The notes beneath the pieces are model-generated. The model worked only from the letters and a program-made list of their open reading frames with translations, was not told the origin of the DNA and did not search any database. A stretch of 64,000 nt of DNA from Sorghum bicolor. Its lineage: Eukaryota; Streptophyta; Magnoliopsida; Poales; Poaceae. The translations under genes and the position numbers were made by a program. The stretch's first letter is position 1. Every line of letters starts with the position of its first letter. Positions 47,861 through 59,100 of the stretch are shown in pieces. The stretch spans positions 60,627,802 to 60,691,801 of the forward strand of contig NC_012871.2 of NCBI RefSeq assembly GCF_000003195.3, written 5' to 3'.

Positions 47861-49030
47861 ACCCTTGGCCTGCTCAATGGTGACCCTGCAGTTGTCGTTG
47901 CCACCGTTGAACCTAGCCTAGTCGAGGATGTGGATCAAGGTACAGACCTCCTCGTGAGGGCACGCCAAATCAAATGACGTTGCCGAACCTCACATGTAGA
48001 CAACATAACGAAATAGTATCGAGGGAGGAGGGGGAGGAGGCGCTGCCCTCCGCTCAGTCCAGTAGTCGCCGCTACTTGGGACGTCATCTCCTTCAACGGC
48101 GGCGCCGCTGAACTTTCTTGCCGGCTCACGAAATGTGATCAAGGGAGGAGGGAGGAGGGGGAAGGACGCCGTTATTTCAACATAGTCTTTTTTTTTTGAA
48201 ATTCTACTTGGACGAAGCAATGGAGCGATACAGATTGAAGGGAGAGCTGACAGGATGGACTCTCAGGGCTAGGTTGGACAAAGTTGAGCCTGACCATAAC
48301 TCAGGCAACAAATCAATTAGTATAATGGGCTGCTTTGAGATTCGTGTTATTTTTAAAAGCAGTAACCAAGCAAGTGCTTTTTTTCACAACACATAATTTT
48401 TTCTAAAATAATTTTTTATAGCTCATTGTTCATCTTTTTCGCAGCTCACTATAACTATTCCATGTCTCGTGGTTAAATAAATCGAACGAACCCTTAATCT
48501 GATGTTCCGCGGCCCTAGCCCGTGTGGATACGGCAGCGTACGCATATATTGCCTTCTGAAAACGAAGGGCACCGCCGAAATTTGAATGCTCCAGCGGCGG
48601 CGGAGATCGCCAGCAACGCCGTACGGTTACGGTACGGCCGGGACCGTGCCAGATTTCGCTATCATTCGTAGGATGGCCTCCATTTCGCAAGCATAATCCA
48701 GACGTTCAAACGGGAACACAAACCTTGCAGTACCATGGAAATTAAAGGTACATAATTCATCCCTAAGCGGTAACAGCAAAAACTTCTCAACACGACGCGT
48801 TTGTAATGGCAAATTCTCTACGAGAGACTCTAAACCCCAACTTTGCTCACTAGTTTAGGGCCCTGGGAGTGATCTCTGAGCTCTGCTTCACACCAACAAG
48901 CAGGGAGGCACAGGGAAGGGCAGTGAGCGACGCACTGTCGCTCGTCGAACCACCTGAGCTGACCTGAACGCGGAGCAATCAAGGCAGTTCTCATGGCGTG
49001 TCACTGTTCGGCGCCATGCCGCGCAGGGCC
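47861..49030. other. Intergenic, no gene seen
   Basis: It contains G/A-rich stretches such as GGGAGGAGGGGGAGGAGG (about 48021-48038) and a similar one near 48141-48160. The end is the presumed 3' UTR of the minus-strand gene that stops at 49031. No other gene is seen. Confidence 0.45.
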
Positions 49031-50137
49031 TCATCTGGAGGAGATGCCAACTGCCCGCGTCATGGGGAACCGGTGCCCGTCCAGGCTTGCGCGGTCGAAC
49101 GGGACGTCGACATGGGAGCAACCAGACCACCCCTTGCTCACGGGCTTCCCACCCCCGCGCGGGCTGGGCGCCGGGAGAGGCTGGTCACCGCCGCCACCGC
49201 TCCTGCCGCCTTTCTTCACGAAGCTCAGCAGCTTCTTGAGCCCCTTGGACAGGTTGTCCCTGTGCGAGTCGGCCGCCGCTGCTGAGGCCGAGAACATCGC
49301 CGTTGGCCTCTCCGGGCTGCCCCACCGCTTCCTCGACCGCGCCTGCGGCGAGGCCAGCGCCGCCGTCTCGAACGGCAGCTCCGACACGGACCGGACGTGG
49401 CGCGGCGCATGGGTATGTTCCTGCTGCTGCTGCTGAGACAGCGGCCTCGGGGTGATGGCGGCCACGTCGAGGGTCGGCAGGTCGTGCACCCGCGTCGTCC
49501 GCAGCCTGGCCGGCGCCGCCGCGCCGCCCGTGCCCGTCCCGCGTTTCAGGAACGGCCTCGGCGTGGCGCACTCGCCGAACTCGGCGAGCACGCCGAGGCT
49601 GTTCCGCCTCTGGTGGTGCGACGACGGCTTCGCCGGGCTCCCCGTCGCGCCACCGCCGCCGCCGCTCACCGTCCTGCTCCTCGGCAGCGCCGCGCCGTCC
49701 TTTCTTGGGGTGCTCGGGATGGACGACACGGCCGGCGTCCTCTTCGCCGGGGCGATGACCAGCCTCGGCGTGGCGCCCGCCTCCTGCGTGTCGCGAGCCG
49801 CGCACCGGAGCGCACTACGCGGGCTCATCGGCGTGGTACGCGCCGCCGCCGCGGCGCGCACGCCTCGAGGCTGCTGCGCCTTACTATTCGCCGGCTGCTG
49901 CTGCTGCTCGGCCGACGCGGCCACGCGCCTGGCGTCGCGCCGGCGCATGTAGGCGTCGTACTGCCTGCCGCGACCGGTGCTGCCCCCGCCCCCGCCCGGC
50001 GTCTCGGCCCCGTCCGCGGAAGCGAGACCCACGGCGCCCCCCGCGTCGTCCCCGCGCAGGAGCTTGTACGCCGCGAGCTGCAGCTCCAGCTCGTGCAGCT
50101 TCGCCCACAGCGCGTCGTGGTGGGTCGCCGCCATCAT
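49031..50137 (-). CDS. Uncharacterised plant protein, single exon, 368 aa
   Basis: The frame runs from ATG at 50137 (MMAATHHDALWAKLHELE) to the stop at 49031; two in-frame GTG codons upstream were not used as start. The first 30 residues form a probable short amphipathic helix. The middle is Ser/Pro/Arg-rich and probably disordered, with short runs that look conserved (RQYDAYMRRRDARR, RRNSLGVLAEFGECATPRPF, HVRSVSELPFE). The C-terminal part has a basic SKGLKKLLSFVKKG and ends FDRASLDGHRFPMTRAVG. These fit a nuclear or cytoskeleton-associated scaffold type, but I know no named family with certainty. A TATA box lies about 115 bp upstream. Codons are strongly GC3-rich, which opens long shadow frames on both strands. 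Confidence 0.82.
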   Translation of the reverse strand: MMAATHHDALWAKLHELELQLAAYKLLRGDDAGGAVGLASADGAETPGGGGGSTGRGRQYDAYMRRRDARRVAASAEQQQQPANSKAQQPRGVRAAAAARTTPMSPRSALRCAARDTQEAGATPRLVIAPAKRTPAVSSIPSTPRKDGAALPRSRTVSGGGGGATGSPAKPSSHHQRRNSLGVLAEFGECATPRPFLKRGTGTGGAAAPARLRTTRVHDLPTLDVAAITPRPLSQQQQQEHTHAPRHVRSVSELPFETAALASPQARSRKRWGSPERPTAMFSASAAAADSHRDNLSKGLKKLLSFVKKGGRSGGGGDQPLPAPSPRGGGKPVSKGWSGCSHVDVPFDRASLDGHRFPMTRAVGISSR

Positions 50138-50250
50138 CACCACCGCGCGAACGAGAGCGAGCGAGCGAGCAAACTCCAGCCCGTGCCTGCCTGCCTGCCA
50201 ACAACAACCGGCTGCTGCCGCCGCGACCGCGAGCGAGCGATCGATGCCGC

Positions 50251-50258
50251 TATATATA
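50251..50258 (-). promoter_or_regulatory. TATA box of the 49031-50137 gene
   Basis: TATATATA in GC-rich surroundings about 115 bp upstream of the start codon on the minus strand. Confidence 0.6.
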
Positions 50259-51596
50259 CGTGCCTGCCGCGCGGCGCGCGATGAATTGGGCGCCGTCGAG
50301 CCGTGACCGTGTCGGGGGCAGCGGTCGCGCGTGGCAGGCTCAATTACTCCAGGTTTGCCGGACGTTGGTGGGGTGGACTAGGAAATATAGGAGGAGTGGC
50401 TCGTCGTCCTCGGGGCCGGGCCGTTTTGATTTGATTTGGTCGTGGTCGTGGTCGTGGCAGGCAGATGGGAATACTACTTGGTTTCGTGGTGCAGACAAGG
50501 TGATTGCAACGGCGGCGGCGTACATGGCAGGGCAGCGACGACCTGGCCAAGTTCTGGTGGCATCTCTAGAAAGCTACGGGTTTGGTCAGGGAAGTCGTGC
50601 TTTGTAAGATCCTACCACAGGCCGTGTCGTCGTCGTTGATCGATCGTCGGACTCGGTAAAATAAAATGACATTCCCCGCTGGACGTCGTCCTGAACCGTG
50701 CTTGTAGTTACATATCCAAATTTTGTTCTTCTTGTCCGTCGAGCAGCGTCGTGTGCCAACATAGGCAGCAGCGCCATAGGGAAGTCCGGTGCTTTTTGCT
50801 TTGACGTGCACTTCGGTAGATGCACCACTGCTGATGCCGACTGTTGGCTGCTGCGGTCGTCCGGTCGAGGTTCTAGAGTATGCATGTCGCATGCGAAACG
50901 GTCTTGGTCTTGCAGTGTGGATGGCTCACAGAAACTCGGCTCATGCTCATGCAAAGCCCGGTAGTCAGAATGGAATGAAGACAATTCATTCAGGCTCTGC
51001 ACGGTGCTACAAAGCAAAAGCATCATCATCTCTGATGGACTTTGTCTTCTCTCCAGCCGTCGCAGTTGGCAGCAACGATTCCACCAAATTTATCTATTCT
51101 TTGAGAATTGAGATGAGTTTCCTGGGAGGAGGGGGGTGAATTGGCATGAGCCCATGAGGCCATATGACGCAGCTTTGCGTACAGGAGTTAGGTGGCCTCG
51201 TGCCGATGCAGACATAACATTCCATTCCATATGACCCTTCATATTGGCACCAGGTCCTCTTCACCAACTATCCTATCATTATCCACTATCATCACCCTCC
51301 ACCAACCGAACCAAATGCCCTCGTTCACCGTTCCTTGCAAGATGAAAATATTAGTAATATTGATGCCGTTGGCCAATCTTGGTGTAAAACGCTGACTACC
51401 AGGAAGAACAGCCGAATCCGACATGCTGGTCAGCTCACCAACCAGCCAAATAGGCATATAGCACGGTCTTGTCTCAAGTCTACGCTACTCAGCTTTATTT
51501 TCCTTGTAATTCGCACCAAAGTACAGCTAAAACCTTCCAGCAATTCCAAACAGGAGAAAAATGGAAGACAAGGTTCGGCCTCAACATCAAAGCTTC
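50259..51596. other. Intergenic, no gene seen
   Basis: Upstream DNA of the minus-strand gene and the 3' flank of Cpn20. Open frames are short, overlap each other and carry no motif. Confidence 0.5.
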
Positions 51597-54500
51597 CTAC
51601 ATTTCATAAATGGCGCTGTATGCTTCGGAATCAGAGGTAAGAACAGCCATGACGTCAGACGACCTGAGCACGATGTACTGACCGTCCTCGCCCTTGAACT
51701 CACTCCCTGCATACTTGCTATACATCACGTTGCTTCCAGGAGTGATCCGCAGGGGATTCCTGCTGCCGTCCTCACCCAATGGCCCTGGGCCAACGGCTAC
51801 CACCTGTGTTCACCGTGTATTAGACTCGAGAAATGGGCTCAATGTCAGGATTGAACGAATAAAATGGAGAATGTATACATAGTACAGACGACGGATGAAG
51901 TATAATTTTGTATGATCGTTTGTTCTTTTTCTAGTGAGGTGGCCACTCTATTGTGTTTTTCCCTATAAACAGACGACCAATGGTATTTAGTAACCATCTC
52001 CAAACCTCTGTAGCGAACCACACTAGAAGTCTAGAACATGTCAAATGCACTACTGACGCCCACCACCAAAATTCAAAGAAGGCCCAAAACAAAATAAGTA
52101 ATTCTCTGCCATCATAATTCAGCTGTTGAATGTGTTCATAACTTGAAAACATATGCAATCATAATCAACAGATAATCAAATAAATTACTGCAAAATGCTC
52201 AATATACTAAACCTAAAATACTCACTGTTCCAACAGAAGGTTTCTCCTTAGTCGCCTGCGTCAATAGCAAACCACCAGCAGTTTGTTCTTCAGCTTCAGC
52301 AACCTGGTACCGAAGGAGAATAAAAAGATTCAGTAACCACACTCCAACAGCACAGAACATAGCTGCTGCTTAGCATGCACTAAAACACAGATTTCCTCTT
52401 GGCCGGATGGAATGTACCGAGTTATTGTCCACTTTGACTATTCGAAGAATAAACTAGTATAGAACATAATATGCATTTGAATCTTTAAAGGAGAAAATGT
52501 CACTGCAGATGCCAGTATAGTAGTATGTTACTTTTTCTTCGAGGAGTATGTTACTATTCCATTATCCCAAAACAAGGAATAATGTGTCACCAGAACCACT
52601 ATCACAGTGCATGCATACAAGATGGATAACCTTAGACTGGGGTACTCGACATGGTGCAAATGTAAGACAAGTGCCAAACAAGATTTGACTTAGATTGGGT
52701 CAGTGGTGAAGTGAGTCAAGTCGAAGAGTTCCCATCAGCTGTGGAATGCACAAATGGAGCTCCCTGGACAAGCTTTGCTAGTAGTATCCAGACTAGACAG
52801 AAGACATGAAAACATATCATGAATAAACAGAGCATCTGCCAGAGACATCATGAAACTTTTGTGACTTTGTCCAATGTGTGGCTTTCCTGTTCTGTTCTTA
52901 GTGGATGAATATGTCGTATTATATGGTTTATTCTGCTGCGAATGGTGCAAACACGATTTTCTAAACTTGATATAAGTTTGTCACTAGAGATGAAGCCTTT
53001 CATATATGGCATACGTAACTTGTGTGTGAAGTTGCCAGACAAATTGTGGCATGGGAAAAGGTTTGCTTAGAATAACGTGAGCAGAATAGGAGTACAGTAG
53101 CCAATTAATCTGGATAGTGTCACAATAGTAATATTCTTGACAAGCATACCTTAATCAGAATGCGATCATTCAGCGGTTTCATATCCTTCACATCATCACT
53201 GTCGAGAATACCAATTATGTCATCCTCTTTCAAAATGAGATGGTCGGCATCATTGAATTTCAATTCTGTGCCCGCGTATTTCGAGTAGACAACTTGTGCA
53301 CCAACCTGCACAAGAGTATAAATCAATGTCAAATTACTCAATTACTTATATATTACAGTACCAGTGTGTTCGAGGAAAAAAGTATATGTTACTGGTGACA
53401 AGGCTATGAAGCAAATTGTCTTCCAGAACTAGAAGTTCAAACCTAGAAGAAGATTGGATAGAGCAAAATCTCAGCATATGAAACATACAGCTACCTTCTT
53501 ACATTTTTATCATGGATGGCAGTGCAGCAGTAACAGCACTTTTAGTTCATTCATTGATTATTTTCCATTTCTGCTATTTGTAAATGTTTAAATACACAAG
53601 TATAGAATTTCAGACATGTCTGTTTATACAAAGTAAACTTAGCAGTGCAAAAGTACATACCGGAACACTGATCTCAATGCTGTTACTTCCGAAACTTCTC
53701 CCTTCTCCAACCGCAACAACTTCCCCTCCTTGTGGTCTTGTCTGAACTGATACTGGAAGTAAAATCCCTCCCTCAGATTTAGCCTCAGATGTCTTGATCT
53801 TCACAAGTACTCTGTCTCCCAATGGTTTTATGGAAGTATACTGCAAATTGTATGCATGTATATGAACACAACTGCTTACACAAAAAGACAAGAATCACAC
53901 ACATTGCTAACTGAGCAATAGAGGTTTGTCACACACAGAAACTGTACTATCATGTGGACTGGGACAGCAGACGTGTAAGTGCAAGACTAGATAGCATAGG
54001 TGTTAGTCACTAAAACAAACAGGTTTCGTCACTCATGCCTGGGGTTTGCATCAGTTTGTCCGTTGATAATATGGTAAAAACGAGCGTTATTACCATATTA
54101 ACAAGTTTTTGTTGGAAAGAAATGGGTAGTAGGAGCTCTGCTATTAAATTAAGGTAGAAGTGCAGATTAAAATGCAGTTTTTTGGTCAGCTAGTACTACT
54201 TGATGCAGATAGATGGGCACGAGACCATTAGATGCACAGTTTGCAGGGAAGCAAGCTTAGACTAGATAGCTCTCTAGATGGACTGTTTATGTACTTGCAC
54301 ATATACATAAACTTTTGCTAGTCTTTCTCAGTCAAGGGGGGTAGGAGCCAAGTTTGGCTCCACTAAGCTCCACCCCTGGTTTGCATCTGCATGCTCATAC
54401 AGGGAAGGATTATCATGACTATTTGGAAAACCAGAGGGATTGTAATTCACTTGAACTCAACCTTGGATACTTGAATCTTCTAATCGGAAATGGCTGATAT

Positions 54501-55146
54501 ATCAGGCACTAATCCTATTAAAAGCCACCAATCATACTCTCCAGACCATGAGCTGTTGTGCTATGAGGCAAAGGAGAAGTTACATCGATGATATACAGCA
54601 GGCTGCATTCTCTTAACAAATGGAGAGAAACATCAAACATTGCTCCTCTTTTTCTTCATAGGATCGCTACTCATTTGTGCTCTAAGATAACTAGACAAGT
54701 TTAGGTGTGGGCTTTTGTTCTTTCAATCAGAAGGTTCTCTTGCCTCAGTGAATGACAACTAATACAATCTTGCTCCACAAAGGATTTTCAGTCTTCCTAG
54801 CAATGTCCCCAACCACGACAATAAGCTTTGTTTCAGCACAACATTCATCCAAATTCCTTAAAATTTTGAGATTTCTCATACGAGCGTACCGCCCAACACT
54901 CAGAGAACCGAACACAGGCCACCAGACGCGCCCCACTGCAAGTCTGCAACCACAGAACCCCAACACGATATATAGCAACGTTCTGTATGTTACCTTGGGT
55001 GACACGACCGTGGCGGCCCTCACCACGAGCCCCCTGGCCCTCCGCCCCGTTGGCACCGCAAGGGACGGCGTCAGGAGGAGCCCGCCCACCGTAGCTGGTT
55101 TCGCAGCCGCCACCACCCGCGGCCCAGACAGCTGCACCGACGCCAT
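51597..55146 (-). CDS. CPN20: Chloroplast 20-kDa co-chaperonin (Cpn20), 257 aa, 5 exons
   Basis: Cpn20 is the tandem GroES-type lid of the chloroplast Cpn60 chaperonin and assists folding of stromal proteins such as Rubisco subunits. Exons on the minus strand: 54994-55146, 53661-53840, 53150-53305, 52226-52303, 51597-51803; borders are GT-AG and every intron is phase 0. Residues 1 to about 48 are a Ser/Ala/Arg-rich transit peptide ending near RARGLVVRAA. The first GroES domain starts IKPLGDRVLVKI (about 55-66), with the mobile-loop EGGILLP and GEVVAVGEG; the second starts MKPLNDRILIK, with AGGLLLT and GTVVAVGPGP. Both carry the VxYSKYAG strand. The length agrees with plant Cpn20 (about 250 aa). 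Introns align with the domain structure, each domain being split at the VPVGAQVVY or GTVVAVG point. Confidence 0.95.
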
Positions 55147-56131
55147 GGCTACTGCCGGGAACTGCAAATGACACTGAGCGCGAGAACGAAAGCTGAGGAG
55201 CGGGGGACGACGGGGTTGAGCTGGATAAGGGGGCCGTTAAACCTATCTTGAAGCGTTGCTGCGGCGCTTATTGGACTGTTGCGTTTAGGGAGAGGACGCC
55301 GGATGGTTCTAGAAGATCTCGGGCGGTGGACTGGTGCGGATGGCCGCAAGTGGTCACTGGTCAGGTTGGCTGACAAGTAGGCCTCCACTGATTTGGCCAG
55401 TTTGATCAGCGTTTTTTTTTTTCTTTCGACTCATGGCAGTTCGGCCTTGTTTAGTTTTAAAAAAATTTGCAAAATAGAAATAGTACCAATTTCGTTTGTA
55501 TTTGACAAATATTATCCAATTATATACTAACTAGACTCAAAAGATTTGTCTCGACAATTCCAACCAAACTGTACAATTAGTTTTTATTTTCTAAAGATTT
55601 CATGTGACGGGGAATTAAAAAATTTTGCAAAATTTTTTAAGAACAAAACAAGGCCTTCTTCTATTTGCATGTAATCCAGGTCACCATCACTAGGAAACCA
55701 ACCCTGTACAAGTTTGTGTACAAATGGACTCATAATGAGATGCACTCAATTAATCGGATGCAAGTTCACTCGTTTGGCAATCACAATTAACAAGGTTTTG
55801 GCAAAAAAAAAAAGAAAGAAAAATCAAAATTCACAGGAATACACGATATCGCAGGTATCCATTCCAGTACACATTTTGGCTGACGATTGTCAACCAGCAC
55901 CCCCACGTTGCCAACGGTCCGATACCGTTTGTGTGCGCACCTATGCACCCTGTATCTCTGGATTTCCACATCAGAACTCCGGGTGGCATCATCAGGATTC
56001 AGGAATGCTTCCGCCATCACTGCATTAATCCTTGGAAGTTAGCTCCTCCATCGAGCGTCCATCCCTTTCATCAGATGGTCTTCAAACAGAAATTTGTAGT
56101 CAGGCCGAAGATATTGGAGCAACGAATTCCA
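55147..56131. other. Cpn20 upstream region and SNM1 3' flank
   Basis: Cpn20 promoter and leader lie in 55147-55440, followed by a Tourist-like MITE. No obvious TATA box was identified for Cpn20. The end is the 3' UTR of the SNM1-like gene on the same strand. Confidence 0.5.
55444..55655. repeat. Tourist-like MITE between Cpn20 and SNM1
   Basis: GGCCTTGTTTAGTT at the left and AAGAACAAAACAAGGCC at the right, 212 bp apart. The interior has AAATTATACTAAC and GACTCAAAAGATTTGTC-type family boxes. It lies about 300 bp upstream of the Cpn20 start codon. Confidence 0.8.
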
Positions 56132-59100
56132 CTACTCGTTTAACAGCTGGGCAAGCATAGCATCTGCACTCTCAGGGCCATCGTTGTTCACACTAGGGAT
56201 TATGTGCTCTGGTGATATGAACTTGACAAATTCTTGCAGTTCCGTGAAACTGCTGTGTTCACTGTAGGGCACTTCGTATCTGTAGAAACAAAACGAATGG
56301 CATGTGAAACTTTAGTCCAGACACGGTATAGGTTTCTTAAGATTGTGGATATTTCTTTAGGGCAGGCACTAATAGCTTGTTTCGTTGCCTCTACAGACTA
56401 CAAGGCCTGGCCAGGCTCACTGGATGCGGTTTTGGGCTGTTTGGTTGCATCGACAAAGACCTAAGCCTGTTCCGCAGGATGCAAAAGAGCTCCTTCAACC
56501 TGGCTCCCAAGAAAGAAGTTTCATTAGCCTTTCCTGCAGGCCTGGCTCGTTGGATGCAAGGTGTTTCCTAGCTAATGATATACTTAGTCCATAATTAGTA
56601 CTCCCTCTATCCACAAAAGGATGCAATTCTCACTTTTCAACAAATGATTTGAAGTTTGACTAAACTTATATATAAAAAAACCTATTAACATTTATGATAC
56701 AAAATAAGTAGCATTAAATTATTTATAAAATATATTTTCGTAGTAAACCTAGTTGAAGACATAAATGATAATACTTTTTTTGAACACAACATAAATGTTA
56801 AGACTATTCACTATAAACTTAGTTAAAGTTAAGCTAGTTTGAACAGAGGGAGTATATATTAAGTGATATTAGTGTTTTTAAGAGCTAATTAAGGCTTAAT
56901 AAGGAAAACTAAGACTATCAAACATACTTATATACAACAAATATATTACTTTTATCTTAAACATTTATCTCATGTGACATATTCTCATACGGACAACCCA
57001 TCACTATACCTTAGACAGGATGGGAAAATAGGAGCAACCAAACAAACTGACCTTGTATGAGTTTAGCATGTTTTAGTGAGCCTGGTTCAGCTCATACAAG
57101 GCGGGCTAGGTGATACAAATAACCAAACAGACTACAACACTGTCCGATAAGCCCCAGGAGGCCAGGACAGATTAACAAAAGGAAAAATGTATAAAAAAAA
57201 TTCCAGGATGGTACCTGATGATTGATCCTTGTTGCCACCTTTTGCCTGGTGTCTTTTTCCTACCTTTGCCAAATGCCCAACCAGTAGGACAAAACGCCAC
57301 TATGAGGTCAAACTGGCCCTGAAGGTTAAAGTCGCTTTTCAGAAAATAAAAATGTATAACAGAATTCGAAATAAAAAGGGGAAAATGGACTGAGAATCTG
57401 AGATTGTGATTTCTTGCTGGATGGGAATCTGGAACAAAGATGGAACCTCCAGACAGTTCACCTAAATGAAAGGCTAAACATATTGAAGGGAATATAGAAA
57501 TTCATCTCAGTTCTGAAGTCCTGACTCCTGATAATACAACCAGAATATATGGTTAAAGATGAGGTTTTTAGTTGTCTCTTTCTGAGTAGAATAATTCCTA
57601 GCATCCATGGGCCTATTTTCTTGGTGGTGTTTCATCTAGGGATTTCTGGTTCAATTTAAAGTTCAACAAATTCCTAGGAGTTTTGATCATGCCCATTATC
57701 AGGGAGGCCCATAAATAAAAATGAAATCTCTCCTACAGTCTTATGAAGGCATAAGACAGAATACAAAGACTTACGGCATATTGATTTGATAAATATTTCA
57801 TCCGCTTGAAGCTTGCTAGAGTCCACATGGGGACAACATGTATGTGACTTTCTGCTTCATTGGCTGTAAACCAGTGCATAATCTCCTGAGGAAGCTCTAA
57901 ATGTTTCAATATTTGCAGCTTTGCAGCTCCAACATATATTTTCTTCTGAAGCAAACGAGCAACCTCCATAAACAGTCTTTCTTTTCCTGCATACAAGAAC
58001 ACCTGTAAGTAATGATCCTAACTTAGAGAAACACCAAAATACCCCGAAACAGAAAATACGAGATAATACCAATTGTGTAGCTACCAATCAAAAACAATGT
58101 TTTTGGATTGAAAGCTTCTGCTTGGATGGCCTCGATAACGAACTGTATTACAATCTCTTGACTTGGGAAGTCATACTGCAAAATAATTTTATTCATGGAA
58201 GATTAACCATGTCAAATTTAATTCTAAACTTTGGAAACATATATTTTTCTTGACAAACTAAAAAGACATACCCGTGGATTGCAATAGGTTGTGTCAAGTA
58301 TTAGAGTGTGGATATGAGAAGACTGCAAAACAGGATTGTTGGCCATCTCGGAAGAAAACCGGAAGTCTCCGGTGTGCAAAACAGCCTAAAAAGGCGTAAA
58401 GAAAAATAACATATTCAATAGTTATGTCAAATAGATGGAAAAAAATACGCATACAAACACTTACTTTACCGTTGGGAGGCTCAAAGAGAATAATGATTGA
58501 TCCAGGGCAATGATTGGCATCAAAACATGTCAAACTAACTCCACCAATAGTGAGCTTTTCATTTAGGGTCAATACATGCAATCTATCCCATGGGATACCA
58601 ATCTTATGATGCACAAGACTTGCTGTAATTGACGAACAGTATATCTTCCCATGACAAAAGCTTCTAGTCAAGCCTTGATAATCTGTTGAAATAGAAATAT
58701 GTGTTAGACATTGAACATCAGAATTAGGTGACTAGCAATAATGAGAAAGAAAACATGTAGGAACCAGTTTGCTAATATGCTGGTGCAGGAAGAGTTCAAT
58801 TAAATATAAACTCAGGCAACAAACAATAGAGGTTGTACTTACGATCCACATGGAAGTGTGTGAGAAACCAGTGGGAACAATCGCCTCTCAAGTAGCGAAA
58901 TGCATCCTGCAGCAACATTTTAAGTTATAAAACACGCTGATTGATATTAAGGATAAATGTTCGTAGGTCTGCAGAGATAAAAGCATACCACTCGAAAAGG
59001 GGTCCCTGGGATGCAACACCAAAGAGGTGTATCTTTAACCTTTCCTTTACCAGCACTTCTTCTAGTGGGTATTTTAGCACTAGAAATTTTCTTCTCGTTC

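Noticed and set aside
49185..50284. Long plus- and minus-strand frames overlapping the 49031-50137 gene
   Set aside because: GC-driven shadows. Only the minus frame ending at 49031 has a TATA box, a sensible start and non-repetitive conserved-looking motifs.
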